Part shown: in pieces, positions 18,527-26,667 of the stretch
Position numbering within the stretch: the stretch's first letter is position 1
Layout: each line of letters opens with the position of its first letter
From: Hyphomonadaceae bacterium
GTDB taxonomy: Bacteria > Pseudomonadota > Alphaproteobacteria > Caulobacterales > Aquidulcibacteraceae
Length of the DNA stretch: 64,000 bases
NCBI GenBank assembly: GCA_019753105.1
Contig: JAIELJ010000003.1
Location: forward strand, 124,001 to 188,000
Reading direction: 5' to 3'
The notes under the pieces: generated by a model
What the model was told of the DNA's origin: nothing
Database searches by the model: none
What the model saw: only the letters and a program-made list of their open reading frames with translations
Made by a program: the position numbers and the translations under genes

Positions 18527-19543
18527 ATGAATTTTCGCTCTGACAACACTGCGCCAGCCGCGCCGGAAATTCTCGCGGCGTTAAGCGCTGTCAACGAAGC
18601 GCCGGCCGCGCCTTACGGCGAAGATCCTTGGTCGCGCAGATTGGATGATGCGTTCAGTGCGTTGTTCGAGCGCGAGGTGCGCGTGTTCACTGTTGCTTCA
18701 GGAACGGCGGCGAACTCGATCGCGCTTGCGAGCGCGGTGCCGCCGTGGGGCGCGATCATTTGCAATGAAGGGGCGCACATCGCGTGCGACGAATGCGGCG
18801 CGCCGGAATTCTTCAGCGGCGGCGCAAAGCTTGTTCTGCTCGAGGGCGCAGGCGCGAAGATCACGCCGGAGAGTGTGCGAGAGGGTGTGGCGCGGAATGC
18901 ACGGGGCATTCACTCGGTAGCGCCGGCTGCGGTGTCGATCTCCCAGACAACAGAGCGAGGTGCGATCTACACACCGGCTGAAATCGCGGCGCTCGGTAAG
19001 GAGGCTAAGGCCAACAAACTTGCGCTCCATGTCGATGGCGCACGGTTCGCCAACGCGGTGGCGGCGCTTGGATGTGCGCCCGCCGATGTGACCTGGCGCG
19101 GTGGCGTCGATCTCCTGTCGTTCGGGGCGACCAAGAACGGCGCGCTGGCGGCGGAAGCCATCGTCTGCTTCGATCTCGATCGCGCCGAGGAGATCGCGCG
19201 TAGGCGCAAACGCGGTGGCCATTTGCTCTGCAAAGGGCGCTTCGCTGCGGCGCAGTTGCTGGCGTTTATCGAGAACGGATTGTGGTTGAAGCTCGCGAGC
19301 CGCGCCAACGAGATGGCGCGCGTGTTGGGTGAGGCGGCGGCGCCCTATCTCTCGCTGCCGGTTGAGAGCAACCAGCTCTTCATTAAGCCGGGCGCCGAAG
19401 CGCTGGCGAAGCTACGGGAGGGAGGCGCGGACTTTTACGATTGGGGGCCGCCCGGATCGGGCGAGGCGCGCCTTGTGGTCTCGTGGAGCCAACGCGCGGA
19501 AGAGGTGGAAGCGATGCGAGGGTTGCTCGCATCGCTTCGCTGA
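18527..19543 (+). CDS. Threonine aldolase / beta-eliminating lyase family
   Basis: MNFRSDNTAPAAPEILAAL; LHVDGARFANAVAALG; SFGATKNGALAAEAIVCF. Confidence 0.9.
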   Translation: MNFRSDNTAPAAPEILAALSAVNEAPAAPYGEDPWSRRLDDAFSALFEREVRVFTVASGTAANSIALASAVPPWGAIICNEGAHIACDECGAPEFFSGGAKLVLLEGAGAKITPESVREGVARNARGIHSVAPAAVSISQTTERGAIYTPAEIAALGKEAKANKLALHVDGARFANAVAALGCAPADVTWRGGVDLLSFGATKNGALAAEAIVCFDLDRAEEIARRRKRGGHLLCKGRFAAAQLLAFIENGLWLKLASRANEMARVLGEAAAPYLSLPVESNQLFIKPGAEALAKLREGGADFYDWGPPGSGEARLVVSWSQRAEEVEAMRGLLASLR

Positions 19544-19550
19544 GTTCGGC

Positions 19551-20255
19551 TTACTGCCAGGTCGTGAATTGAACGGTCAGGTTTCGCGGAGAACTTGCCG
19601 AGATCGCAGCCATGCGGAACTGTGCGATGCGGTTGTCGCTGGTGCGAACACACACATAGCGGCCGACTGGAACGCTTGAGAGCGGAATGCGGGCGGTTGA
19701 GAAGCTTGCAGTGGAGCAAACGGCAAAGCCGCGATCGGAGCCATCGCCCAACGCAAAGCGTGCGCCGTTCTGAGGCTCAAGATAGAGTTCGGTATTGGTG
19801 ACGGCGTGGAACCAGAGGTCCGCGCCCGCGGCGCGTTCGGCGCCGGTGTCGAGGTCGAACATGTAGGTCTGACGGATAACGCCCGCGCCTTGCGCGTGAA
19901 CTTCAGCAACCGGAATCGGGCGCGGCATCGGGATCGTACTCAGTGTTGGCGTGCATTCAAAACCGCCTGTGCGCGCGGTGCACGTATGGTTAGCTGGCGC
20001 GTTGCGTTGGACTGAACCGGATTCGCCGTAGACGCACAGCAATGCAGGTTCGCCGCCGATATCTTGCACGCGGGTGGATGTCAGGCTGCTGACGATGGGT
20101 GTTGTCCACCAGCCGGTGGGCAGGTCGTTGCTGATCGTGCGTCGCGCCTGGCTCAGCGGACAATTGATCGTTTCGGCCGAAGCCTCTGGGGCAGTGCCGA
20201 GCGTGACGAAGAAAAATGCAAAGAGCGCGGCAACGCCGCTTAGAAGTGTGCGCAT
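19551..20255 (-). CDS. Secreted hypothetical protein
   Basis: Start reset to MRTLLSGVAALFAFFFVTLGTAPEASAE (signal peptide). Confidence 0.65.
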   Translation of the reverse strand: MRTLLSGVAALFAFFFVTLGTAPEASAETINCPLSQARRTISNDLPTGWWTTPIVSSLTSTRVQDIGGEPALLCVYGESGSVQRNAPANHTCTARTGGFECTPTLSTIPMPRPIPVAEVHAQGAGVIRQTYMFDLDTGAERAAGADLWFHAVTNTELYLEPQNGARFALGDGSDRGFAVCSTASFSTARIPLSSVPVGRYVCVRTSDNRIAQFRMAAISASSPRNLTVQFTTWQ

Positions 20256-20274
20256 AGATACAGTCCCCGAACTG

Positions 20275-21351
20275 TTAGGCGCCTCGCGCCGTGAGGATGG
20301 ACGCTGAAACGTGGCGTTTCGGTGGCGCGGGCACAGAATATCGACGCCGAAGCGAAACGCCATGCTCAGTTTTGGTCCAATGATGCGGCCGAAACATCAA
20401 GGCAAACAACGCTCTATAGGCGGCGATCGAGGAGAGCGGCCAGTAGAACGGCATCGTGAGCGCGGCGCGGGCGTGGCTGAGCGAGTTCGACAGCGCACAC
20501 GCCGTCAGCGCCGCGAAGATCGAGACGCAATAGCCGCAGAGCGCCAGCACAAAGTCAGCCGTGGTGAGTAAATCGTAGGGCAAGATCGCCGCGGCGATCA
20601 GCGCGAGCGCGAGCGGGCCGTGAACGAACGCTGCGATAAGGCCGCTCGTCAGCATCAAATGCATCGCCGCGAACGCGGGCAGGCCCATCTCGCGCGCCGT
20701 GCGGATCGGATCGCGCATCAGCACCAGCCATGTCTGCATGTGGCCCTTGATCCAACGCGTGCGTTGATCGAGCCAGGCGCGCAGCGTGATCGGCGCCTCT
20801 TCCCAAGTTGGTGGCGCGATGACGCCGCTGCTGTAGCCGTCGCGTGCGAGGCGATAGCCAAGGTCGGCATCTTCAGTAACGTTGAACGCGTCCCAGCCGC
20901 CGGAGGCGCGCAGCACATCTGTGCGAAAATGATTGCTGGTGCCGCCAAGTGGAAGCGGGAGCTTGAGATTTGCCAAGAGCGGCAAGAGTTCGCGAAACTG
21001 AATGGCGTATTCAGCAGCGAATTGGCGCGAGATCCACGACGCCTCATAATTGTCGATGACAAGCGGCGCTTGCACGCAGGCCAGTTTTCCACCGCCGCTC
21101 TCAAACGCTGCTAGGGCTGCGCGCAATTGTTGTGGGTGCGGGCGATCCTCGGCGTCGAACACGGTGATGTAGGCGCCGCGCGCGCGGGCGAGGCCGACAT
21201 TGAGCGCCTTGGGTTTGGTGCGCGGCGCCGCGGCGGGGACGATGACGACTTCGATGTGCGCCGCACCGGTGACGGCGAGCGCGGCTGCGATGGTGACGGC
21301 ATCATCGCCCTCAACGAGGAGTTTTACATCGAGCTTGTCGGTTGGATAATC
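20275..21351 (-). pseudogene. Family-2 glycosyltransferase, C-terminal part, interrupted by IS element
   Basis: Frame reads YPTDKLDVKLLVEGDDA...ALNVGLARARGAYITVFDAEDRPHP...TEDADLGYRLARDGY...QRTRWIKGHMQTW; continues from 24758-25215 if the insertion is removed. Confidence 0.9.
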
Positions 21352-21370
21352 CGGACTTATGCCTCAAAGT

Positions 21371-21388
21371 GGTGTCGCAAGTGACACC
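21371..21388. promoter_or_regulatory. GGTGTC-N6-GACACC palindrome at left terminus
   Basis: GGTGTCGCAAGTGACACC adjoining the terminal inverted repeat. Confidence 0.6.
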
Positions 21389-21411
21389 TTTGCCAGGCTA
21401 CGATCCGGCGC

Positions 21412-21840
21412 ATGGAAATCTCCCGCACCGTGGTCACGCTCAAGCGCAAGCGCCGGCTGATCGAAGACACCATCGTCAACTACGAGAAGAAGATCGAAGA
21501 AGCGCGCGCAGACCTGGCGCACGTGGTCGCGGTCATCAAAGTCTTTCAGGCATCGGCGGAGCCGGGAGAGCTTCCGCGTTACGCGGACTTGCATCGTGTC
21601 TTTAAGCGCACCGAGACTGTCGATCTCTGCAAGGAAGCGCTCGCCAAGAAAGGCCCGCAGACCACCATGCAGCTAGCCGTCTATGTGATGGAAGCGCGCG
21701 GGTTAGACGCCACCGACAAGGTCATGCGCCAAGCCGTGGGCTACAAGATCGTTCAGGCGCTGAGGATGCAGCACCTTCGCGGCAAGATCGCGGACGCTGG
21801 CAAAGCCAAGGGCGGGCAGCGGATTTGGGCACTGCCATAG
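21412..21840 (+). CDS. Passenger protein, small hypothetical (coiled coil plus winged-helix-like)
   Basis: 142 aa ORF inside the IS; MEISRTVVTLKRKRRLIEDTIVNYEKKIEEARADLAHVVAVIKVF... Confidence 0.65.
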   Translation: MEISRTVVTLKRKRRLIEDTIVNYEKKIEEARADLAHVVAVIKVFQASAEPGELPRYADLHRVFKRTETVDLCKEALAKKGPQTTMQLAVYVMEARGLDATDKVMRQAVGYKIVQALRMQHLRGKIADAGKAKGGQRIWALP

Positions 21841-21850
21841 AAGCCCCCTT

Positions 21851-21873
21851 GCCACCCGCGTTCTGCGGGTGGC
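21851..21873 (+). terminator. Hairpin between passenger genes
   Basis: GCCACCCGC-GTTCT-GCGGGTGGC perfect 9-bp stem; U-tract absent. Confidence 0.4.
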
Positions 21874-21884
21874 GCGGCGTGGCT

Positions 21885-21983
21885 TTAGCAGTCGCGCGGC
21901 TTGCCGCGCTTGTGCGGCTTCACCGGAACGACCTTCGGCGCCTTGTTAGGCGTCGGACATCCGCAACCCTTCTTCTGTGACAT
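21885..21983 (-). CDS. Candidate 32-aa cysteine-containing small protein
   Basis: MSQKKGCGCPTPNKAPKVVPVKPHKRGKPRDC*; ATG to TAA, below the ORF-track size cut-off. Confidence 0.35.
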   Translation of the reverse strand: MSQKKGCGCPTPNKAPKVVPVKPHKRGKPRDC

Positions 21984-22264
21984 GGTAGATAGTCCCTAGC
22001 GGTGGCTAGCCCGCCGGTGCGTAATCAGTGCTAGACTACGCAGATTGGGAATCGTCGCGTCTAGCCACGCGACGACTGCAAACCAGGGACGGCGTGCCTC
22101 TTTTGATCGGGACGGCGCGCCGTTTCGTTTGCAGCGCGCCAATTATGACGCAACATCCGGCATCGAGTCTCACGAGATATTTGTCGAAGTTCAGTGGCTT
22201 GCGCGGCGTCGATTCACGAATGAGAAATGTTGTTGAGTCCGCGAATCGACTGTCCTGACCGCAC

Positions 22265-23245
22265 CTAGGCCTTGTGCCGTTGCGTGTAGCCAGTGAAATC
22301 CACGCTCGGCTTGCTGGAGAGTGCCAGCGCCGCGACGCGCTTCACTTGATCGCCGTTGCTGACGCGGCGGTTGTCTTCACGCCACGCCGCCTCTTGCGCG
22401 AAGCGCAGCAGGTACGGGCCGGCGACGTGGTGATGATGGCCAATCTCGCCACGGCGCATGCGGCTAAAGAAGCTCTCCGCGGCGTTCGTGCAGGCTTGGC
22501 CGTCGCTGTAGGCCTCTTGGTGATTTATGCGGTGAACTTGATAGCGCTCGTGAAGCGCGTTCCAGCTTCCGGCTTCATCGGCGTGCAGGATGGTTTCGCG
22601 CTTCACGCGCTGCTTGATGAAGCCGATCGCTTGGCCTTCTGACGAAAACACGCCCGGCAGCGTCTTGCCGCCGCGCTCACGCACGATCACAACCCATTTA
22701 CGCTTGCCGGATTGGTTCGCGGCAAGGCGCCGGTCGCGGCGGTTCTCGCGGAAGTTGGCGGGGCGCACGTGGCCACCGAACGCCGCGCCGTCCGTTTCGG
22801 CGATGATGCCGGGGCCACCGATCTCGCGGCCCTTCATTTCGGCCGCCATGCTCTCGCGCAGCTTGTGCGCCAAAACAAAGCTGGTCCGGTACGTCGAGCC
22901 TAGATCCCGCGACAGCGCGAGCATGCTCTTGCCTTTCACTTCATTGCAGAAGAGCGCGATGGCCAGCAGGTACTGCTTGAACGTCATCTTGCGCGAGGCA
23001 AACAACGTCCCGCTCGTGATTGAGAAATTCTTGTTGCAGCCCTTGCAGCGAAACATGAGCAAGCCGGTGGGGCGGCGCGTTTCGTAGGCGTCGAGGCAGC
23101 CGCAGCGCGGGCAAACCGGAGCGCCCTCCGTTTCCGGCCAACGCAGGTGGCGGAACGTCATCTCCGCTTGCGCGTCGCTCATCGCGCAGACTTGCGCGAT
23201 GCTGAGGCTCTTGGCCTGGCGCTGGAGGAGAAAGTGTTGGGCCAT
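22265..23245 (-). CDS. IS1595-family (ISXO2-like) transposase
   Basis: N-terminal zinc-ribbon CPRCGCLDAYETRRPTGLLMFRCKGCNKNFSITSGTLFASRKM; catalytic-domain AETDGAAFGGHVRPANFRENRRDRRL, HADEAGSWNALHERY, AAESFFSRMRRGEIGHHH. Confidence 0.95.
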   Translation of the reverse strand: MAQHFLLQRQAKSLSIAQVCAMSDAQAEMTFRHLRWPETEGAPVCPRCGCLDAYETRRPTGLLMFRCKGCNKNFSITSGTLFASRKMTFKQYLLAIALFCNEVKGKSMLALSRDLGSTYRTSFVLAHKLRESMAAEMKGREIGGPGIIAETDGAAFGGHVRPANFRENRRDRRLAANQSGKRKWVVIVRERGGKTLPGVFSSEGQAIGFIKQRVKRETILHADEAGSWNALHERYQVHRINHQEAYSDGQACTNAAESFFSRMRRGEIGHHHHVAGPYLLRFAQEAAWREDNRRVSNGDQVKRVAALALSSKPSVDFTGYTQRHKA

Positions 23246-23250
23246 TTGTA

Positions 23251-23268
23251 GGTGTCATATTAGACACC
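23251..23268 (-). promoter_or_regulatory. Palindrome GGTGTC-N6-GACACC overlapping candidate transposase -10 box
   Basis: Minus strand TTGACT-N16-TAATAT (-35 23284-23279, -10 23262-23257); the palindrome arms flank the -10. Confidence 0.6.
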
Positions 23269-23289
23269 CCCTGGACAAAGTCAAGAGAT

Positions 23290-23307
23290 GGTGTCATTAA
23301 AGACACC
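23290..23307 (+). promoter_or_regulatory. Palindrome GGTGTC-N6-GACACC overlapping candidate promoter of DUF6471-like gene
   Basis: GGTGTCATTAAAGACACC; candidate TGGACA (23272)-N17-CATTAA (23295). Confidence 0.55.
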
Positions 23308-23308
23308 C

Positions 23309-23551
23309 ATGGGATTCGCAAAAAATGAAGCGGAAATCGCCGAGCGCGTGCGGCTGTTCATAAAGGCCGAGCTGGAGCGGCTGGAATGGACGCATGAACG
23401 CTTGGCCAAAGAAATGAAGCGGCACGGCCACCCGAACGAGAGCGCCGAAAGCATCAAGCAGAAGTTGAAACGCGGCACGTTCTCGGCGACGTTCTTCCTA
23501 GCGGCCATAGCGGCGCTGGGGCATGAGCATGTCGCGTTGGACGAAATCTAA
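23309..23551 (+). CDS. DUF6471-like small putative DNA-binding protein
   Basis: MGFAKNEAEIAERVRLFIKAELERLEWTHERLAKEMKRHGHPNESAESIKQKLKRGTFSATFFLAAIAALG; helix-turn-helix-like; start moved from 23288 because the upstream ATG lies in the palindrome. Confidence 0.7.
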   Translation: MGFAKNEAEIAERVRLFIKAELERLEWTHERLAKEMKRHGHPNESAESIKQKLKRGTFSATFFLAAIAALGHEHVALDEI

Positions 23552-24644
23552 CTGGCGTTGGTTAGGCTTCAGCCTGATCGGGTTTCTTCTCGGCGCGCTC
23601 TTGATTGCGGGCGCCTTGGAAGCGGCCTCAAAAGAAAGTCCCGCCTGCCAGCAATACACCAAACAGGTACGCTCCGAAGCCGAGCCGCTTCCGGCGACTG
23701 AAGGCCACGAGCAACCCACCCACAACAGCGAGGCCGAAGCCAACGAGTCCGAGGGCCATTTCTGTTATCGCGGACACACAGCCGAGGAATGGATAGGAAT
23801 TCTCACGGCAGCCCTCGCCGGCTTCACTTGGCTCTTGGCGATGGCTACCGCCGCCCTGTGGCTTGACGCTCGTGCTAACGGGGAGAAGCAAGTTAAGGCT
23901 GCCGCCCTGAATTTGCGTATCGCGCACCGCCAGTTGCAAACCGCTCAAGCGAGCACCGCTGAGCAACTCGCTATAGCAAGAAAATCGGCTGAGGCCGCTG
24001 AGCGGGCATCCTTCCGAAACCGCGCTTGGGTATCGGTCGAGTTCATCAAATGGAAGCGGCTGCACCGCTATCTGCATTTCGATTATCGGTTCGCGGTCGA
24101 TGACGTGACCATCCGACTGAGAAACGTGGGGCAGACACCAGCCACAATCATCTCTGTCGACGCTGATGTTTACTGGACTCAACGCGGAGCCCCAGCGCCC
24201 GGCGCCAATCTTGATCCATCGGTAGAAGGTGCGGATGCGGCCAAGCAAGTTTGGGCATCCCCATTCATGCTCCAGAGTGTGATGCCGCCAATCGTTTTTC
24301 CAACCAGCTCCGATCAAATCACTCGCCCCGCCGATCAGCCGGCGTTCATGGGAGAGTCGGATCGCGACCCTCTCGACGGCGCCACTGCAAACCCCATCAT
24401 TCTCGAAGCTGGTCAGACGATCGAACCCTTGGTCGCGGAGACTTTCCAGTTCGACGGCGTCCAAAACGGCAAGGAGATTGGCGAAAACGCCCTCATTGCC
24501 GCAGCGACGTTCTTGCGCGTCACCGTGAGGTATAGAGACGTCTACCAGATGGACCGCGAAACCGTTTATTTCGCTCGCATCTGGGGGATATCCGCCACGC
24601 GTGTCCGCAAAGAGATTCACGACAGGGTGAACCGTCAGACTTAG
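23523..24644 (+). CDS. Passenger membrane protein of unknown function
   Basis: TM segments LGFSLIGFLLGALLIAGALE and IGILTAALAGFTWLLAMATAALWL, coiled coil, soluble C-terminal domain. Confidence 0.7.
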   Translation: MSMSRWTKSNWRWLGFSLIGFLLGALLIAGALEAASKESPACQQYTKQVRSEAEPLPATEGHEQPTHNSEAEANESEGHFCYRGHTAEEWIGILTAALAGFTWLLAMATAALWLDARANGEKQVKAAALNLRIAHRQLQTAQASTAEQLAIARKSAEAAERASFRNRAWVSVEFIKWKRLHRYLHFDYRFAVDDVTIRLRNVGQTPATIISVDADVYWTQRGAPAPGANLDPSVEGADAAKQVWASPFMLQSVMPPIVFPTSSDQITRPADQPAFMGESDRDPLDGATANPIILEAGQTIEPLVAETFQFDGVQNGKEIGENALIAAATFLRVTVRYRDVYQMDRETVYFARIWGISATRVRKEIHDRVNRQT

Positions 24645-24723
24645 CGCTAACAGCGCTCCGATAATCCCCATAACGCATGTGTTCCTTCACATGCGGACCT
24701 GTGCATCGGGTGGACAATCCACC

Positions 24724-24741
24724 AGTGTCACTTTTGACACT
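24724..24741. promoter_or_regulatory. AGTGTC-N6-GACACT palindrome at right terminus
   Basis: AGTGTCACTTTTGACACT adjoining the terminal inverted repeat. Confidence 0.6.
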
Positions 24742-24757
24742 TTGAGGCATAAGTCCG

Positions 24758-25215
24758 GGATGATCGAGCGCGCTGATTGCCGCTACGAGGTCAGGGACGA
24801 CCTTTGCTTCGCGATAGAGCGGGCAGAGAACAGTGTAGATCGGCCAATCCACCGGATCAGCGAGGCGCGTGAGGGTCGGTTGCAGTTGTGCCGCGGCAAT
24901 GAACCGAAAAATGATCACAAGAGCGAAAAGCGCCAGCGCCGAGATGTGAAGCACTGCGAACGTCAGCGCAGGCGTCTCCACGAGCGCACAGACCAACCCG
25001 CTGATCAGCGCCGCGAACGTCAGCGCCTGCGTCACGAATAGGACGCGCTCGGCGGATCGTTGTGGGAATTGCTCGCGAAAGCCGAAGCGTGCGGCGTCGA
25101 GCTCTTCCGCGCTGACGGAGGCGCTCGCCTCCACCAGCCGGTCCATTCGCGGTTGCGCCCCGTCCATCGGCATCGACGGATGAAAAGGCCGACCAAGCGC
25201 CTTACTAACAAGCAC
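24758..25215 (-). pseudogene. Family-2 glycosyltransferase, N-terminal part, interrupted by IS element
   Basis: TM region and ADPVDWPIYTVLCPLYREAKVVPDLVAAISALDHP, then element sequence; rejoins with YPTDKLDVKLL at 21351. Confidence 0.88.
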
Positions 25216-25239
25216 GCATAGATTGAGTGCGGAACTATT

Positions 25240-26460
25240 TTAGGTGGTTGCTATGGGTTCCGCTGGTTGTGACGGCGGTTTCGGCCGACCGATGTTTTCC
25301 GCAACGCGGAAGAGCACGGGATTGAGCGCGATCGAGATCAGGGCGCCGGCGAGAATAAGATTGTAGGTCTCCTGGCTCAGCAGTTCGAGACGCACGCCCA
25401 GGCCCGCGAGCACGAACGAAAACTCGCCGATCTGCGCAAGCGACGCCGCGATCAGCATGCCGGTGGGCAGGGGCAGCTTGTAGAGCGAGGTGATCGCAAG
25501 TGCCGCGGCGCCCTTGCCGATCACGATGATGGCGACGACTGCGGCCACGCCCAGCGGCTTGCGCAGAAGCGTCATCGGATCGAACAGCATGCCAACCGAG
25601 ACGAAGAACAGCACCGCGAACGTGTCGCGGAGCGGCAGTGAGTCCTCGGCGATCCGGTGAGTGAACTTCGACCCGTTAAGGACGACGCCCGCGAGGAAGG
25701 CGCCGAGCGCGAATGAGCTGTCGAACAATTCATAAGCAATCCAAGCGATGCCGAGCGCCAGTGTGAGCGTGCCGAGCGAGAGCAGTTCGCGAGACTTCAA
25801 ATGCGCGACCTGCACGATGAGCCAGGGAAAGACGCGCGCGCCTACGAAGAGCATGAGTGCGACGAAGATCGCGATCTTTCCGATTGTCATGCCGAGCGCC
25901 AGCAATGTGGCGCTTGTGGTTGCGCCGGCGTCACCCTGCGCTGCGGCCGCCAAAGACGGCAGCAGCACGATGCCGAGCACGATGGCGATATCTTCGATCA
26001 CCAGCCAGCCGACACAGATGCGTCCTTCATTGGTCTTCAGGAGTTTGCGATCCTCCATCGCGCGCAGCAGCACGACCGTACTGGCGACGGAGAGCGAAAA
26101 GCCGAGCATGAGGCTCTCGGCTGCGCCCAGCCCCATAAGCGTGCCAACGCCGTAGCCAAGCAACGTCGCGGCTGTCATCTGCACCAGCGCGCCGGGGAGG
26201 GCGACGCCCTTCACGTCCCACAAATCCTGCAGAGAAAATTTGAGGCCGACGCCGAACATCAGCAGGATGACGCCGATCTCGGCGAATTCCAGCGCGATCT
26301 CAATGTCGCCAACAAACCCTGGCGTGAACGGGCCGACTGCGACGCCGGCGAGCAGATAACCGACGAGCGGCGAGACTTTCAGCTTCTGGGCGATGAAGCC
26401 GAAGAAGAATGACAGCGCGATGGCGCCGACAAGTGTCGTGATGAGAACGTGCCCCTCCAT
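25240..26460 (-). CDS. Cation:proton antiporter (CPA2/KefB-like)
   Basis: LKVSPLVGYLLAGVAVGPFTPGFVGD; FAEIGVILLMFGVGLKFSLQDLW; multi-TM. Confidence 0.9.
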   Translation of the reverse strand: MEGHVLITTLVGAIALSFFFGFIAQKLKVSPLVGYLLAGVAVGPFTPGFVGDIEIALEFAEIGVILLMFGVGLKFSLQDLWDVKGVALPGALVQMTAATLLGYGVGTLMGLGAAESLMLGFSLSVASTVVLLRAMEDRKLLKTNEGRICVGWLVIEDIAIVLGIVLLPSLAAAAQGDAGATTSATLLALGMTIGKIAIFVALMLFVGARVFPWLIVQVAHLKSRELLSLGTLTLALGIAWIAYELFDSSFALGAFLAGVVLNGSKFTHRIAEDSLPLRDTFAVLFFVSVGMLFDPMTLLRKPLGVAAVVAIIVIGKGAAALAITSLYKLPLPTGMLIAASLAQIGEFSFVLAGLGVRLELLSQETYNLILAGALISIALNPVLFRVAENIGRPKPPSQPAEPIATT

Positions 26461-26466
26461 GTGCGC

Positions 26467-26619
26467 TCAGTCCTCGCGCCGCTGCGCTGGGGGCGCCGGG
26501 GTCTCGGACGAGGAGGAATGTTCCTCTTCGCGCGCCTCATCTTTGGCTCGTTCGGTCTCAGGTCTTGGAAGCTTGCCGCGGAAAGCGTTCATCACGGCGA
26601 AAACAAACGGGTTCGACAT
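26467..26619 (-). CDS. Small hypothetical protein with acidic C-terminus
   Basis: MSNPFVFAVMNAFRGKLPRPETERAKDEAREEEHSSSSETPAPPAQRRED; short ORF in the gap between two minus-strand genes. Confidence 0.35.
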   Translation of the reverse strand: MSNPFVFAVMNAFRGKLPRPETERAKDEAREEEHSSSSETPAPPAQRRED

Positions 26620-26667
26620 CACCTCCAATGCAAAGCATCGAGGCGATGAAGTCAAATCCGCAGATCG

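Larger units (their letters stand above)
21352..24757. mobile_element. IS1595-like insertion element with passenger genes
   Basis: Terminal inverted repeats CGGACTTATGCCTCAAAGTG; flanks ggataatc (21344-21351) / ggatgatc (24758-24765) consistent with an 8-bp target duplication, one mismatch; ISXO2-like transposase inside. Confidence 0.9.

Noticed and set aside
21344-24765. Alternative IS boundaries starting at 21353 and ending at 24756
   Set aside because: Those give poor flanking repeats (gataatcc vs gggatgat); shifting one base gives symmetrical CGGACTTAT ends and a 7/8 target duplication that restores the GT2 frame.
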